Part shown: piece by piece, positions 24,614-33,912 of the stretch
Numbering within the stretch: position 1 is the stretch's first letter
Layout: each line of letters opens with the position of its first letter
NCBI GenBank assembly: GCA_945905275.1
Contig: CAMDPQ010000004.1
Span: 1 to 44,503, forward strand
Length of the DNA stretch: 44,503 nt
From: Chlamydia trachomatis
GTDB lineage: Bacteria > Chlamydiota > Chlamydiia > Chlamydiales > Rhabdochlamydiaceae
Direction: 5' to 3'
The notes under the pieces: generated by a model
Database searches by the model: none
Told to the model about the DNA's origin: nothing
What the model saw: only the letters and a program-made list of their open reading frames with translations
Made by a program: the position numbers and the translations under genes

Positions 24614-25642
24614 TTATCGCATGATGTCTTCAGGGCGAGGCTTACTCTCTTGCATATAACTGGCAGAAACGGCAATAAACTCCGCTTTCCTCTGGAGTTC
24701 CTTAATATTTCTGGCTCCGCCATAGGTTAATCCACTACGAAGTCCACCAAGCATTTGATTGATGAGCTCTTCCGCAGTGCCCATGACAGGCCCCCAAAAA
24801 TCAACCCCTTCAGCGACTGTTTTTTCTTTTAATCCGCCGTAAAAATCAGTTTGAAAATCTGCACTGGCTTGACCACGGAATTTACCTTCCAAGCCAGATG
24901 GTGTTGTAGTACAAGCACGTTTAGGAGCGGCACTTTCTTTCGTCATCGCAAATAGTTTGCCTAACATGACAGTGCTAGCTCCTGCAGCCAGAGCTAAAAC
25001 CACATCACGGCTGGTTCTAATACCCCCATCTGCAATTAGTGGTACGCGGAGTTTTTCTGCAATTTTCGCGCATTCATAAATCGCTGTAAATTGAGGAACA
25101 CCAAATCCAGTAACCATTCTTGTCGTACAAGCAGCTCCGGGACCCACCCCTACTTTGACCGCATCCGCTCCCGCATTCACGAGATCGTGATATGCCATCG
25201 CAGTGCAAACATTGCCTGCAATGATATCATGATTGGGGTGCGTTTTTTTCAGATCACTAATAAAATGAAACATCCGATCTGAATGACCATGAGCAACGTC
25301 GATGCAAACGCCGGCAGCCCCAGCATCTAATAGTTGGCGTGTCTCATCCATTTTTAAAATGCCACAGGAAATAAAGGTGTTTTGCCCATATTTCTTAACC
25401 CACTTCATTTGCGTATCAAACGGTGTAAATCGATGGAAAATGGGAATAGATCCAGTCTGGATCAAAATATCTGCTAATTCTTCACCAATAGCCGTATCCA
25501 TATTAGCACAGAGTAAAGGGATCTGTATTTTCCGGTTTTTTGTAAGCCATGTTTCAAGAGATGGCTCTGATCTAGAGGGGACGTTATTGAACTGCGGCAC
25601 AAGAGCGATATCATCAAAAGTAAAACCTTTACGAAAGGTCAT
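24614..25642 (-). CDS. guaC: GMP reductase / IMP dehydrogenase family protein, no CBS domains
   Basis: TIM-barrel enzyme of the IMPDH/GMPR family. The catalytic cysteine lies in [19 protein letters not shown], the barrel phosphate site in [20 protein letters not shown], and the flap end in [20 protein letters not shown]. The C-terminus [18 protein letters not shown] resembles the bacterial GuaC-type rather than canonical GuaB, and the CBS pair of IMPDH is missing (342 residues). I favour GMP reductase (GMP to IMP plus ammonia with NADPH); an IMPDH-like activity cannot be excluded. It is first in a three-gene unit, 12 bases before the HD gene. Confidence 0.85.
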   Translation of the reverse strand: MTFRKGFTFDDIALVPQFNNVPSRSEPSLETWLTKNRKIQIPLLCANMDTAIGEELADILIQTGSIPIFHRFTPFDTQMKWVKKYGQNTFISCGILKMDETRQLLDAGAAGVCIDVAHGHSDRMFHFISDLKKTHPNHDIIAGNVCTAMAYHDLVNAGADAVKVGVGPGAACTTRMVTGFGVPQFTAIYECAKIAEKLRVPLIADGGIRTSRDVVLALAAGASTVMLGKLFAMTKESAAPKRACTTTPSGLEGKFRGQASADFQTDFYGGLKEKTVAEGVDFWGPVMGTAEELINQMLGGLRSGLTYGGARNIKELQRKAEFIAVSASYMQESKPRPEDIMR

Positions 25643-25810
25643 GTTGTCCTCATAAATCTTAGTTTAAAAGTTAAATATACACTAAAGTAAGATATAAAGA
25701 AAAAAAAATGGTCATAGGAACAAAAAAGATTCCTTAGAAAGAGATTTTTCTTTTTCTTTTACTTAGATAAAATATCAGAAAAAAAAGACCAATGTGACAC
25801 AACTAAGGCC

Positions 25811-26557
25811 ATGAATAAAAATATCTCTATCACTATACTGACTAAAAACTCCAGTGGAACAATCTGCGCCACGCTAGAATCAACGAAAAAATTTCATGAG
25901 GTTTTAGTTCTAGACACAGGATCTACCGATAACACGGTCGCTATGTGTCAAAATTTCTCTAACGTCAAAGTTGCACACGCCCCATTTACTGGTTTTGGCC
26001 CCACTCACAATACAGCCTCCCTTATGGCTTGTAATGACTGGATTCTGTCTCTAGACAGTGACGAGGTTCTCTCCGAGCAGCTCCAAACAGAAATCCTGAA
26101 CCTTCCCCTTAGAGAAGATACGGTGTATGCCATACGAAGACACAACTACTTTAACGGCAAAAGAATTACTACATGTAGTGGATGGGACCCTGACTGGGTA
26201 GTGCGACTATACAATAAAACAAAGTGTGGATTTAGTCTCGATCAGGTCCATGAAAAAATTCTTTATAACGACCTGCAAAAACAACCACTGCAACACCCAA
26301 TGATCCACACTCCTTATAGAGAAATCGCCGATTTTTTACATAAAATGCAAGCCTACAGTGGTCTATTTGCTATCCAGAATGCCGACAGGAAAGGAGCTAG
26401 TGTATTAACAGCCATTTTCCATGGCTGGATGGCATTTATTAAAAGTTATTTCTTTAAAAAAGGGGTAATGCAGGGTGCAGAAGGCTTTATCATCTCCACC
26501 TACAACGCGCACACGACTTTCTATAAATATCTTAAACTTGTTGATATCCAAAAATAA
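25811..26557 (+). CDS. Family 2 glycosyltransferase, LPS-core type (WaaE/KdtX-like)
   Basis: GT-A fold transferase of 248 residues. The start ISITILTKNSSGTICATLES, the sugar-nucleotide site VLVLDTGSTDNTVAMC and DWILSLDSDEVLS (DxD-like metal site) are standard. Later WDPDWVVRLYNK and VHEKIL match the WaaE/KdtX group, which adds a glucose to the LPS inner core in enterobacteria. The C-terminal segment with GWMAFIKSYFFKKG is a membrane-associating helix typical of that group. Acceptor in this organism is unknown. It stands alone, followed by a gene desert. Confidence 0.85.
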   Translation: MNKNISITILTKNSSGTICATLESTKKFHEVLVLDTGSTDNTVAMCQNFSNVKVAHAPFTGFGPTHNTASLMACNDWILSLDSDEVLSEQLQTEILNLPLREDTVYAIRRHNYFNGKRITTCSGWDPDWVVRLYNKTKCGFSLDQVHEKILYNDLQKQPLQHPMIHTPYREIADFLHKMQAYSGLFAIQNADRKGASVLTAIFHGWMAFIKSYFFKKGVMQGAEGFIISTYNAHTTFYKYLKLVDIQK

Positions 26558-27824
26558 TGGTCCCCCTTGTTATATTTGATGCTTGAACTGCAGAATAGAG
26601 TGTCTAATCATCTTTTTCGATTATCCTTTATTTTAATTTCTTATGCATTGACTCCTTTAATAGGGCCCTATTCGCCGGCATTGTATATCGAATCTGTAAT
26701 GGGAGAATTTTCATCCGTCAGTTCTGATAAAGTTTAAGCGCATCAAAAATACCCGATCGCCCAAAATTATACGGCTCCTGAGATTTTCCGGTTCAAACGA
26801 AAAATCCGGAGGGATACGGAAAATTATTAGTTAAGCTCTATCTACGCATCCTGTTACTCCAGAACAGGCAAGCAAACCACTTAAGGCAAGCTCTAGCAAG
26901 ACATTCTACCTATCTATTAAAGAGATTGGGATAGCAAGGCCTCATGGTCTGGATATGGAGCAAACCAGACAACTCGAGAAGTAGACAGGTAAAAAGAGCC
27001 TGTCGATTTTGCGCCACACCCACCACACCTCTATCTGCTTTTAATTCTTCAGAGGCATACTCTAAGGTAAATCGAGTTACAGTCACGATCTTAATCATCC
27101 TCTGTCTTTCTCAAGTTTCAATACAAGAGCTAACGAAGTGGTTAAAAGCTTGAGCACCTTGTTAAATATAAGGGAAACCGATAGACCAGCAGATAACGCA
27201 TTGATTTTTCCTATACGCCCACCTAGATAGCCAGAAGTCCTGTGAGATTAGATACACTTGAACTTACATTGCACAATGGAATGCACATAGGAAAATTTCT
27301 CTTGTTTAAACATAAATAAAATAGACCCTTACACAATGATTCTGAGTCACTCGTTTTCTAGGGGCTTTTATATAAAGTGATCAAAGATTAAAGATATTGG
27401 AAAGAGATTTTGATAACGTGTGATCACATTAGAAATAACCTATTTTTGAAAATTAGACGCATCCAAGGGGTTGATGGACCTATACAGTTGTGCACGTCCG
27501 ATGGGAAATCGATTCCGCAAGCTAGGTCTACTCAAAGCAGGGGCAACTTCTGAGCAATAAGAAGAGCACGTCATATTTTTTCCAATATGTTGAGCGGTAC
27601 AGGGGTAGTAATATGGCGAGACACTGTCATCTCCAAAAAGGCCAAAATCACCCCTATCTTATAGAAAAATAAACCGAGAAATAGTCGATTCGGTCAAGGA
27701 TATAGTGAACTGGTGAACTCAGCCCAATTGTCCTAAGTGAGTAAATATTGGAAAGTCGAGATGCAAACATGTTTTGACTTTTTTTTATTGAATTCATAAA
27801 AGCAAATAAAAGGAGGGAATTTAT
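26558..27824. other. Gene desert with relics
   Basis: About 1.27 kb without a supported gene. It holds the DUF4116 relic at 26910-27098 on the minus strand and otherwise short, stop-ridden frames. Base composition does not differ obviously from the neighbourhood. No tRNA, no obvious non-coding RNA structure and no IS end was recognised. The last about 60 bases, ending in AAGGAGGGA, form the leader of the DUF1328 gene. Confidence 0.45.
26910..27098 (-). pseudogene. DUF4116 repeat remnant
   Basis: A 62-residue open stretch contains FTLEYASEELKADRGVVGVA plus QNRQAL, which is one DUF4116 unit similar to those in the gene at 3651-4844. Nothing before or after continues the family, so this is a fragment of a lost paralogue. 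Confidence 0.6.
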
Positions 27825-28082
27825 ATGTTGATCTGGTCGATCATCTTTTTAATAACAGGCATTATAGCCGGCTTATACGGATTTGGAGGCGATGGTAAGC
27901 TCACCTCTCAAGCTGCAAAAGGCTGTTCTTTGATTTTTACAACCTTATTTATACTGTCTTTAATCTATTCTTTTCTCCCAGAACCTCTTAATAACTCCTC
28001 GGCGAGCAAAAAAAACCAATACAAATTACAAAAAGACAATCCTTTCAAGAACTCAAGAAAACCCCTTCCCAAGTCTTTTTAA
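27825..28082 (+). CDS. DUF1328 small membrane protein
   Basis: 85 residues. The N-terminal half, MLIWSIIFLITGIIAGLYGFGG, and the second helix GCSLIFTTLFILSLIYSFLP match the DUF1328 (YtjA) pattern of two helices around a glycine-rich turn. The C-terminal 30 residues are charged and probably disordered (KKNQYKLQKDN), longer than in typical members of 50-60 residues. The function of the family is unknown; several members are envelope-stress associated. A strong AAGGAGGGA ribosome-binding site precedes the ATG. Confidence 0.75.
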   Translation: MLIWSIIFLITGIIAGLYGFGGDGKLTSQAAKGCSLIFTTLFILSLIYSFLPEPLNNSSASKKNQYKLQKDNPFKNSRKPLPKSF

Positions 28083-28166
28083 AATATTTAGGATCATGTT
28101 TTCCGTAAAAACAGCGCACGGAAGCATCTTTAATCACTACCCGACCACGAAAAAACGAAAAATCCC

Positions 28167-28194
28167 TTGTTGTATATTCCCCACCTTATATAGA
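28167..28194 (+). promoter_or_regulatory. Sigma-70-type promoter for rpmG
   Basis: TTGTTG at 28167-28172 and TATAGA at 28189-28194, with a 16-base spacer, lie 35 bases before the rpmG start. The match is reasonable for a housekeeping promoter. Transcription would start near 28201 and could continue through lolE and lolD. Confidence 0.5.
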
Positions 28195-28229
28195 ATTTAG
28201 CCACATAGATTTAAGAATTGAGGTTTATC

Positions 28230-28388
28230 ATGGCAAAAGGCGCAAGAGAAACAATTAAAATGAAAAGTACAGAAAGTGCTGAAACTTACTGGACTTCAAA
28301 AAACAAAAGAAATACCACAGCAAGAATCGAGCTTAGAAAATACGATAAACAGGTAAAACGTCACGTGATCTTTAAAGAAGCTAAGTAA
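28230..28388 (+). CDS. rpmG: 50S ribosomal protein L33
   Basis: A 52-residue basic protein, MAKGARETIKMKSTESAETY followed by WTSKNKRNTTARIELRKYDK and a tail with KRHVIFKEAK. This is the bacterial L33 without the zinc-binding cysteines. It is followed 37 bases later by the LolC/E-type permease and then the LolD ATPase, the same order I recall from Chlamydia trachomatis (rpmG, CT151, CT152). This supports a chlamydial origin. Confidence 0.95.
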   Translation: MAKGARETIKMKSTESAETYWTSKNKRNTTARIELRKYDKQVKRHVIFKEAK

Positions 28389-28425
28389 CCTCTTAGCCTC
28401 CGAGGTTCTTATCAGGAATGTATGT

Positions 28426-30525
28426 ATGTTTGAACTTTCGGTAGCGCTAAAATATCTTATTCCACAAAGAAAACAGCTTTCAGTCACACTCATAGCGACT
28501 ATGTCCGTGGGTGTGATTTCTTTAGTAGTGTGGCTCGTTTTAGTTTTCCTTTCCGTAACAGAAGGAATGGAAAAAAATTGGCTCAAAAAACTGACAGATC
28601 TTAATGCCCCCGTTAAAATCACTCCCACACAAGCTTATTACAACTCGTACTATTATCACGTTGATGAGATCAGCGACTCTTCAGGCTATCAACAGAAAAC
28701 GATCGGCGAGAAAGCAGGCAGCCCGGTTTCCGATCCTTACGACCCAGAATCAGATGTGGAGCCCCCGAGGCACTGGGCAAGCAAAGACTTACATCAAGAT
28801 GGGTCTTTGAAAGATCCGGTAAAAATCGCATACAGCGTTTTAGATCAACTCCAAAAAACACAGAAAATTACAAGCTTTCTCGATTTCGAAATGAGTGGGG
28901 CTTTACTTAAACTACAGCTCCTACGGTCTAACGCTCCCTTATTTTCATCTAGAGGCCGTGATACTGTAAACTTCTTGACCCAAGTCTCCTACCTAATTTC
29001 TTTCCCGAGCTGTAATCCGTCTCTTCCTTCTCTAGTAGCGCCTCCTAGCAAAGAAGATATCAATCATCTGCTATATTTAGCAGGTCACGAGCTAGAGGGT
29101 CATAAAGCAGAGGCTGAACCTGTAATACAATCTACAGATTCTGAGGTCTTTACCAAACAGCTCCTTGCAGTTTTAGAAAATGTAGACATCCTTTCTCTGC
29201 AAACCTCTATCCCTTTCTGGACTATTCCTCATAACCTACTACCAAAGGCCGGGGAATTTTCGGCTATGTCTTTTAAACGAGGGAAAGACCTTTCACAAAT
29301 CATAATTACAACCTCTGATCAAGCAACCCCCTCCTCCTCCTACGATAGAGAAATCGGCAAACTCCAAATCACACAAGGAATGATTTCTTTTATAGGACCC
29401 TCTGGCATCCACCCTGTGTTATCCTCTACGCCGATTTTAAGTCAGGAGCCCTTACGATTCGAAGTAAAAGGCAAGCCTCGCCTAGAAAACAATCAAAGTC
29501 TCTTTGTAGATGTTAAAACGACCCTTCATGGACAGACCCTGGAAGGGGCTATACAGTGGCATAGCCTACAAGTCGATCAATGTACGCCTAAAATCTCATT
29601 TAACTCTCCACCTGCTATTCATCCGATTTGGATGCATTCATTAAACAATAGAGCAATCCTTCCGTCTAATGATAAAATGGAGTATGGGGTTCTCCTTCCT
29701 AAAGGATTTCAAGATAATGGAGTGCTGATTGGAGATAGGGGCTATCTCTCATATAACGCCTCTACGGCAAGCTCGATGCAAGAGCAGAGGCTTGCTGTTT
29801 TCGTCTCTGGCTTCTACGATCCAGGGATCATGTCTGTTGGCAATAAATGCATCCTTACTCCTAAAGAAATAACACGAGCTATTAACACAGCAAGCGCCTC
29901 ACATTACTTTGATAAAATAGCTCTTAATGGGATCCAAGTATGGTTCACTAACCTATCTCAAGCTGATCAAATCAAACAGCAGATCGAGAAAGAGTTTAAA
30001 ATCCAAGGTATAGATCATTACTGGACAGTGCAGTCCTTTCAGGAATATGATTTTGCTAAAGAACTACTCCAGCAATTTCAAAGTGATAAATATTTATTTT
30101 CTCTAATTGCTATTATCATTATTACAGTTGCTTGCTGCAACATCATTTCTTTACTGGTCTTAATGGTTAACGATAAGAAAAAAGAAATCGGTATTCTCTT
30201 ATCGATGGGAGCATCCTCTAAAAGCATCGCCATCATTTTCGGTTTTTGTGGAGTCCTAATGGGAACTATCGGCTGCGCTATAGGATGCATAAGCGCATAC
30301 CTTACTCTCCTTAACATCGATAGCGTCGTATCCCTGCTTAGCAAAATGCAAGGTCATGACGCATTTAGTGCCGCATTCTACGGGACCTCCCTCCCCAGCA
30401 CACTCAGTCCTAATGCGGCGGTTTTTGTCATGATAGCCACACCGATACTGGCACTGACAGCAGGCTTAATCCCCGCCATCAAAGCATGCCGACTTAAACC
30501 GGCATCTATACTGAGGTCGCAATGA
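28426..30525 (+). CDS. LolC/E-type lipoprotein-releasing ABC permease, enlarged
   Basis: 699-residue permease of the LolC/LolE/MacB (FtsX-type) fold. Helix 1 is at about residues 19-45 (MSVGVISLVVWLVLVFLSVTE). The last three helices are at about 555-582, 600-630 and 660-690 with the FtsX signatures NDKKKEIGILLSMGAS and ACRLKPASILRSQ. The periplasmic domain between them is about 500 residues, much larger than in E. coli LolE (about 410 residues in total). With LolD it should extract outer-membrane lipoproteins from the inner membrane. Its stop overlaps the lolD start by four bases. AGGA lies eight bases before the ATG. Confidence 0.85.
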   Translation: MFELSVALKYLIPQRKQLSVTLIATMSVGVISLVVWLVLVFLSVTEGMEKNWLKKLTDLNAPVKITPTQAYYNSYYYHVDEISDSSGYQQKTIGEKAGSPVSDPYDPESDVEPPRHWASKDLHQDGSLKDPVKIAYSVLDQLQKTQKITSFLDFEMSGALLKLQLLRSNAPLFSSRGRDTVNFLTQVSYLISFPSCNPSLPSLVAPPSKEDINHLLYLAGHELEGHKAEAEPVIQSTDSEVFTKQLLAVLENVDILSLQTSIPFWTIPHNLLPKAGEFSAMSFKRGKDLSQIIITTSDQATPSSSYDREIGKLQITQGMISFIGPSGIHPVLSSTPILSQEPLRFEVKGKPRLENNQSLFVDVKTTLHGQTLEGAIQWHSLQVDQCTPKISFNSPPAIHPIWMHSLNNRAILPSNDKMEYGVLLPKGFQDNGVLIGDRGYLSYNASTASSMQEQRLAVFVSGFYDPGIMSVGNKCILTPKEITRAINTASASHYFDKIALNGIQVWFTNLSQADQIKQQIEKEFKIQGIDHYWTVQSFQEYDFAKELLQQFQSDKYLFSLIAIIIITVACCNIISLLVLMVNDKKKEIGILLSMGASSKSIAIIFGFCGVLMGTIGCAIGCISAYLTLLNIDSVVSLLSKMQGHDAFSAAFYGTSLPSTLSPNAAVFVMIATPILALTAGLIPAIKACRLKPASILRSQ

Positions 30526-31205
30526 CAGGAGATAGAGTGCTTAGGGCACACCATATTTGCAAATCCTTTATAGGGCCCAATCCCTTAGCCATCCTGAATG
30601 ATGTAAACCTTGACATCCATAAAGGGGAAATTATCGCCATCACCGGGAAGTCTGGATCAGGTAAAAGCACTCTACTTAATATTCTCGGCACCCTAGAAGC
30701 GCCAAGCTCTGGCTCCTTATTTTTATGCGGCCATAATACAACGGACACCCATTCTTCAATCCTTCGCAATAAACATATTGGATTTATTTTTCAGTCTTTT
30801 CATCTGCTAGAAGACTTTTCTATCCTTGATAATATTTTGATGCCTGCGAAAATCGGAAAATATCCGACCTCTAACAACTCCTTTCATTACCGCAGAGCTC
30901 TGGAGTTGATGGAGAGAGTGGGATTATCTTCCTCTGCGCAGCAACTGGCAAAAACCCTATCTGGCGGTGAAAAACAAAGAGTATGCCTGGCAAGAGCGCT
31001 CTGTAACCAACCAGACCTGATACTTGCTGATGAGCCTACAGGGAACCTAGACTCGATGAATGCCCAGCTAGTAGCCTCTTTACTCATTGCAGAAGCCCAA
31101 AAAGAACAAAAATCGGTGATTTTAGTCACCCATGACCAAGATCTTGCCTCACTTTGCGATAAAACCTTTCAACTAAAAGACGGTTTTTTGCATCGTATAA
31201 GGTAA
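30522..31205 (+). CDS. lolD: Lipoprotein-releasing ABC transporter ATPase
   Basis: 227 residues of the LolD/MacB ATPase family. Walker A is IAITGKSGSGKSTLLN, the Q-loop region is IGFIFQSFHLLEDFSILDNI, the signature is TLSGGEKQRVCLARAL and Walker B is DLILADEPTGNLDS. It partners with the permease encoded just upstream; the ATGA overlap implies translational coupling. Energises transfer of lipoproteins towards the outer membrane. The neighbouring ugd gene begins 25 bases downstream. Confidence 0.92.
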   Translation: MTGDRVLRAHHICKSFIGPNPLAILNDVNLDIHKGEIIAITGKSGSGKSTLLNILGTLEAPSSGSLFLCGHNTTDTHSSILRNKHIGFIFQSFHLLEDFSILDNILMPAKIGKYPTSNNSFHYRRALELMERVGLSSSAQQLAKTLSGGEKQRVCLARALCNQPDLILADEPTGNLDSMNAQLVASLLIAEAQKEQKSVILVTHDQDLASLCDKTFQLKDGFLHRIR

Positions 31206-31229
31206 TTCATGAGCATATAGGACACTTCA

Positions 31230-32612
31230 ATGAATCTTCTGATTATAGGAACTGGCTACGTAGGTCTAGTCACTGGAGCTTGTTTCGCCGAGATCGGCCA
31301 TCAGGTCACTTGTCTCGATATAGATCAAAATAAAATAACGACGTTATCTCAAGGACAGATCCCCTTTTACGAACCCCATCTCAAAGATCTTGTTGCTAAG
31401 CATCGCAAGAACCATAAACTGGTGTTTAGCGCAGACTATGAAGATTGCGTGCCCAAGGCAGACGTCATTTTTCTGGCGGTACCAACCCCTGCCAAGGCTG
31501 ATGGCTCGTGCGATTTACGTTTTTTTATCCAGGCCGCCAAAACCCTAGCCCAGCATATACATAAATATACCGTAATCGTCAATAAGTCTACTGTGCCTGT
31601 AGGTAGCGCCCAGATGATCCACCAGGTGATTGAAGAAACTCTGATGAGCAAAGGCTTAGACATCCCTTTTGATATCGTCTCCAACCCTGAATTTCTAAAA
31701 GAAGGCTCTGCTGTTACCGACTGTCTAAGCCCTGACCGAATCATCTTAGGCGTATTTTCAGATAGGGCCGAAGAGACGATGAGAAAAGTGTATGCGCCGC
31801 TGTTAGATAACGGATTACCTTTATTCATCATGGATCCCCGCTCTGCGGAACTCACCAAGTACGCAGCCAATGCGATGCTTGCGACCAGAATTTCCTTTAT
31901 GAATGAACTCTCAGGCCTGTGTGAAAAAGTCGGAGCCAATATTCAATACATCAAACAAGGGATAGGCTCGGATAAAAGGATAGGCCCTAGATTTTTAAAT
32001 GCAGGAATCGGTTATGGTGGATCCTGCTTCCCTAAAGACATTAAAGCCCTTCAAGCCACAGCGGTCGCTTATGGAGTCTCTATGCCCATACTCCATGCAA
32101 CAGAAGAGGTCAATCAACGACAAAAGCAAGTATTGATCTCCATGATGAAAGAGTATTTTGATAGCAAACAAGGTCTGCGTGGAAAAACGATTGCGATCTG
32201 GGGACTGTCTTTTAAACCAGAAACTGATGATATGAGAGAGGCCCCCTCGATAGAAATCATCGAACAGCTTCAAGAAGCAGGAGCTCTTATACGTGCTTTT
32301 GATCCTATCTCTATGGAAACGGCTAAAAAAGCAATTACGTGTCACGACTCCATCACTTGGTGCACAGATCTCTATCACGCTTGTGAAGGAGCCGATGCAC
32401 TGGCTCTTTTAACCGAATGGTCGATCTTTCAGCACGCTGACCCCCACCTTATATCAGCCACCATGAACGGAAGAGCCTTTTTCGATGGAAGAAACATCTT
32501 TAACCCGCTCGATATGAAACAACATGGATTCCATTATTTTGGAATAGGGATCCAAAATGAATGGCAGATGGACCCAATGGAGCTTGCTATGACAACAACA
32601 AACGCACGGTAA
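31230..32612 (+). CDS. ugd: UDP-glucose 6-dehydrogenase
   Basis: Oxidises UDP-glucose to UDP-glucuronate with two NAD. The NAD site is LLIIGTGYVGLVTGACFAE at the start, with VFLAVPTPAKADGSCDL and VNKSTVPVGSA in the middle. The catalytic cysteine is in GIGYGGSCFPKDIKAL, and the C-terminal domain GLSFKPETDDMREAPS is complete. At 460 residues it is a normal length for bacteria. The product feeds glycan or capsule synthesis; no glycan genes adjoin it. It overlaps no gene but starts ispA only three bases after its stop. Confidence 0.95.
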   Translation: MNLLIIGTGYVGLVTGACFAEIGHQVTCLDIDQNKITTLSQGQIPFYEPHLKDLVAKHRKNHKLVFSADYEDCVPKADVIFLAVPTPAKADGSCDLRFFIQAAKTLAQHIHKYTVIVNKSTVPVGSAQMIHQVIEETLMSKGLDIPFDIVSNPEFLKEGSAVTDCLSPDRIILGVFSDRAEETMRKVYAPLLDNGLPLFIMDPRSAELTKYAANAMLATRISFMNELSGLCEKVGANIQYIKQGIGSDKRIGPRFLNAGIGYGGSCFPKDIKALQATAVAYGVSMPILHATEEVNQRQKQVLISMMKEYFDSKQGLRGKTIAIWGLSFKPETDDMREAPSIEIIEQLQEAGALIRAFDPISMETAKKAITCHDSITWCTDLYHACEGADALALLTEWSIFQHADPHLISATMNGRAFFDGRNIFNPLDMKQHGFHYFGIGIQNEWQMDPMELAMTTTNAR

Positions 32613-32615
32613 CAC

Positions 32616-33500
32616 ATGCTTACTTCGTCCTATGCCGCGTTACGATATGAGTCGATTGAGAAAATACTGCATGGATTGATTGCAGAAGAGCAAGATACCC
32701 CCCATAGTCTATTATTCGAATCAGCTCGTTATAGCCTGTTAAGCGCAGCTAAACGTCTACGTCCTCTTTTAACTTTGGCCACAGCCGAGTCGTTTGGAGC
32801 CCATATAGATATTTGTCTTTATCCTGCCTGTGCTATCGAGATGGTTCACACGTACTCACTAATCCATGATGATCTCCCATGCATGGATGATGATGACTTA
32901 AGAAGAGGCAAGCCGAGCCTTCATAAAGTAGTTGGTGAGGGACAGGCAGTCCTTACTGGGGATTATTTATTGACCTATGCATTCGAGGTCCTGTGTAAGA
33001 GCCCAGGGATCAGTGACACGCAAAAAGTGGATCTGATTAAAATTCTTGCTCAGAGATCTGGGGGCGATGGAATGGTCGGAGGGCAGGTAGTGGATCTCCT
33101 TTCCGAAGGAAAGCCTGCAGACTGGCCTACGATCCAATTTATTCATCATCATAAAACAGCCGCTCTCATCTGTGCATCCATTGAATTTGGCGCCATATTA
33201 GCCAATGTGTCAGAGGAAGATAGACGACATTTAGAAATCATTGGATATCAGGCAGGACTTGCCTTTCAAATTATCGATGATATCTTAGATGTGATAGGCA
33301 CTGAAAAAGATCTCGGTAAGCCTGTACGATCCGACCTCGATCATCAAAAATGCACTGCAGTTTCTGTCCTTGGTCTGCAAGAGGCTCAAAGGATTGCTAA
33401 TCAGCTACGAGACTCTATATACACCCGATCTAAAATGCTGTCTGTCGATGCATACCTCCTTAACGGAGTACTAGACCAACTGATTCATCGCACATCGTAA
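32616..33500 (+). CDS. ispA: Short-chain polyprenyl diphosphate synthase
   Basis: Trans-prenyltransferase of about 294 residues that condenses isopentenyl diphosphate with allylic diphosphates. The first Asp-rich motif is HDDLPCMDDDDLRRGKPS (the two-extra-residue form of bacterial FPP synthases) and the second is FQIIDDILDVIGT. AAKRLRPLLTL near residue 45 and HHHKTAALI near 174 are conserved. Product length, C15 or C20, cannot be told for sure; bacterial ispA/GGPPS type is likely. It starts three bases after ugd, so one operon probably runs from rpmG or lolE on. Confidence 0.9.
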   Translation: MLTSSYAALRYESIEKILHGLIAEEQDTPHSLLFESARYSLLSAAKRLRPLLTLATAESFGAHIDICLYPACAIEMVHTYSLIHDDLPCMDDDDLRRGKPSLHKVVGEGQAVLTGDYLLTYAFEVLCKSPGISDTQKVDLIKILAQRSGGDGMVGGQVVDLLSEGKPADWPTIQFIHHHKTAALICASIEFGAILANVSEEDRRHLEIIGYQAGLAFQIIDDILDVIGTEKDLGKPVRSDLDHQKCTAVSVLGLQEAQRIANQLRDSIYTRSKMLSVDAYLLNGVLDQLIHRTS

Positions 33501-33510
33501 AAAGAGGGCC

Positions 33511-33824
33511 ATGACAGAAACAGTAGATCATTGGCTTAAAAATATGAGATCGACAGACGAGTTGCTGCATTCTAAATGGGACTGGCGCCATATTTAAAGA
33601 ACTAGATCACAAATCCGCACGTCAGGCCCACAGCGGGCATGTTTTTCCAGAGAAGCTTCTTTGAAGTTGTTAAAGCTATCCCTAAAGGCGGCTTAAAAGC
33701 TGTGCGCTACTGGGACCGGGCGGCTACAAAGAAAACAGAAGGCAATGATCCGGATTATACGGTTGGGATTCGACTGGAAAAGGATAAAAGCAACATCCTC
33801 TACGTGGGGTTTAGGGAGCAATAG
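33511..33824 (+). pseudogene. Phage terminase large-subunit remnant
   Basis: A short frame (33511-33597, MTETVDHWLKNMRSTDELL and a few residues more) ends in a stop. It is followed in another frame from about 33645 by FFEVVKAIPKGGLKAVRYWD and RAATKKTEGNDPDYTVGIRL, the nuclease-domain pattern of phage TerL (RYWDxAAT and DYTVG). The ATPase domain is absent. It is all that is left of a prophage or gene-transfer-agent gene, and it starts just after ispA. Confidence 0.7.
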
Positions 33825-33912
33825 AACAGAAAACTCCGTTAAGAATCAAAGACCCGTTGAGGGAGCTTAAAATAAGTCAGAGTGCGTACCTATTCTAGCG
33901 AAATAGATATGT

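Noticed and set aside
26760-26830. Possible hairpin around TTTTCCGG and AAAATCCGG
   Set aside because: The two strings are not complementary in inverse orientation, so no stem forms.
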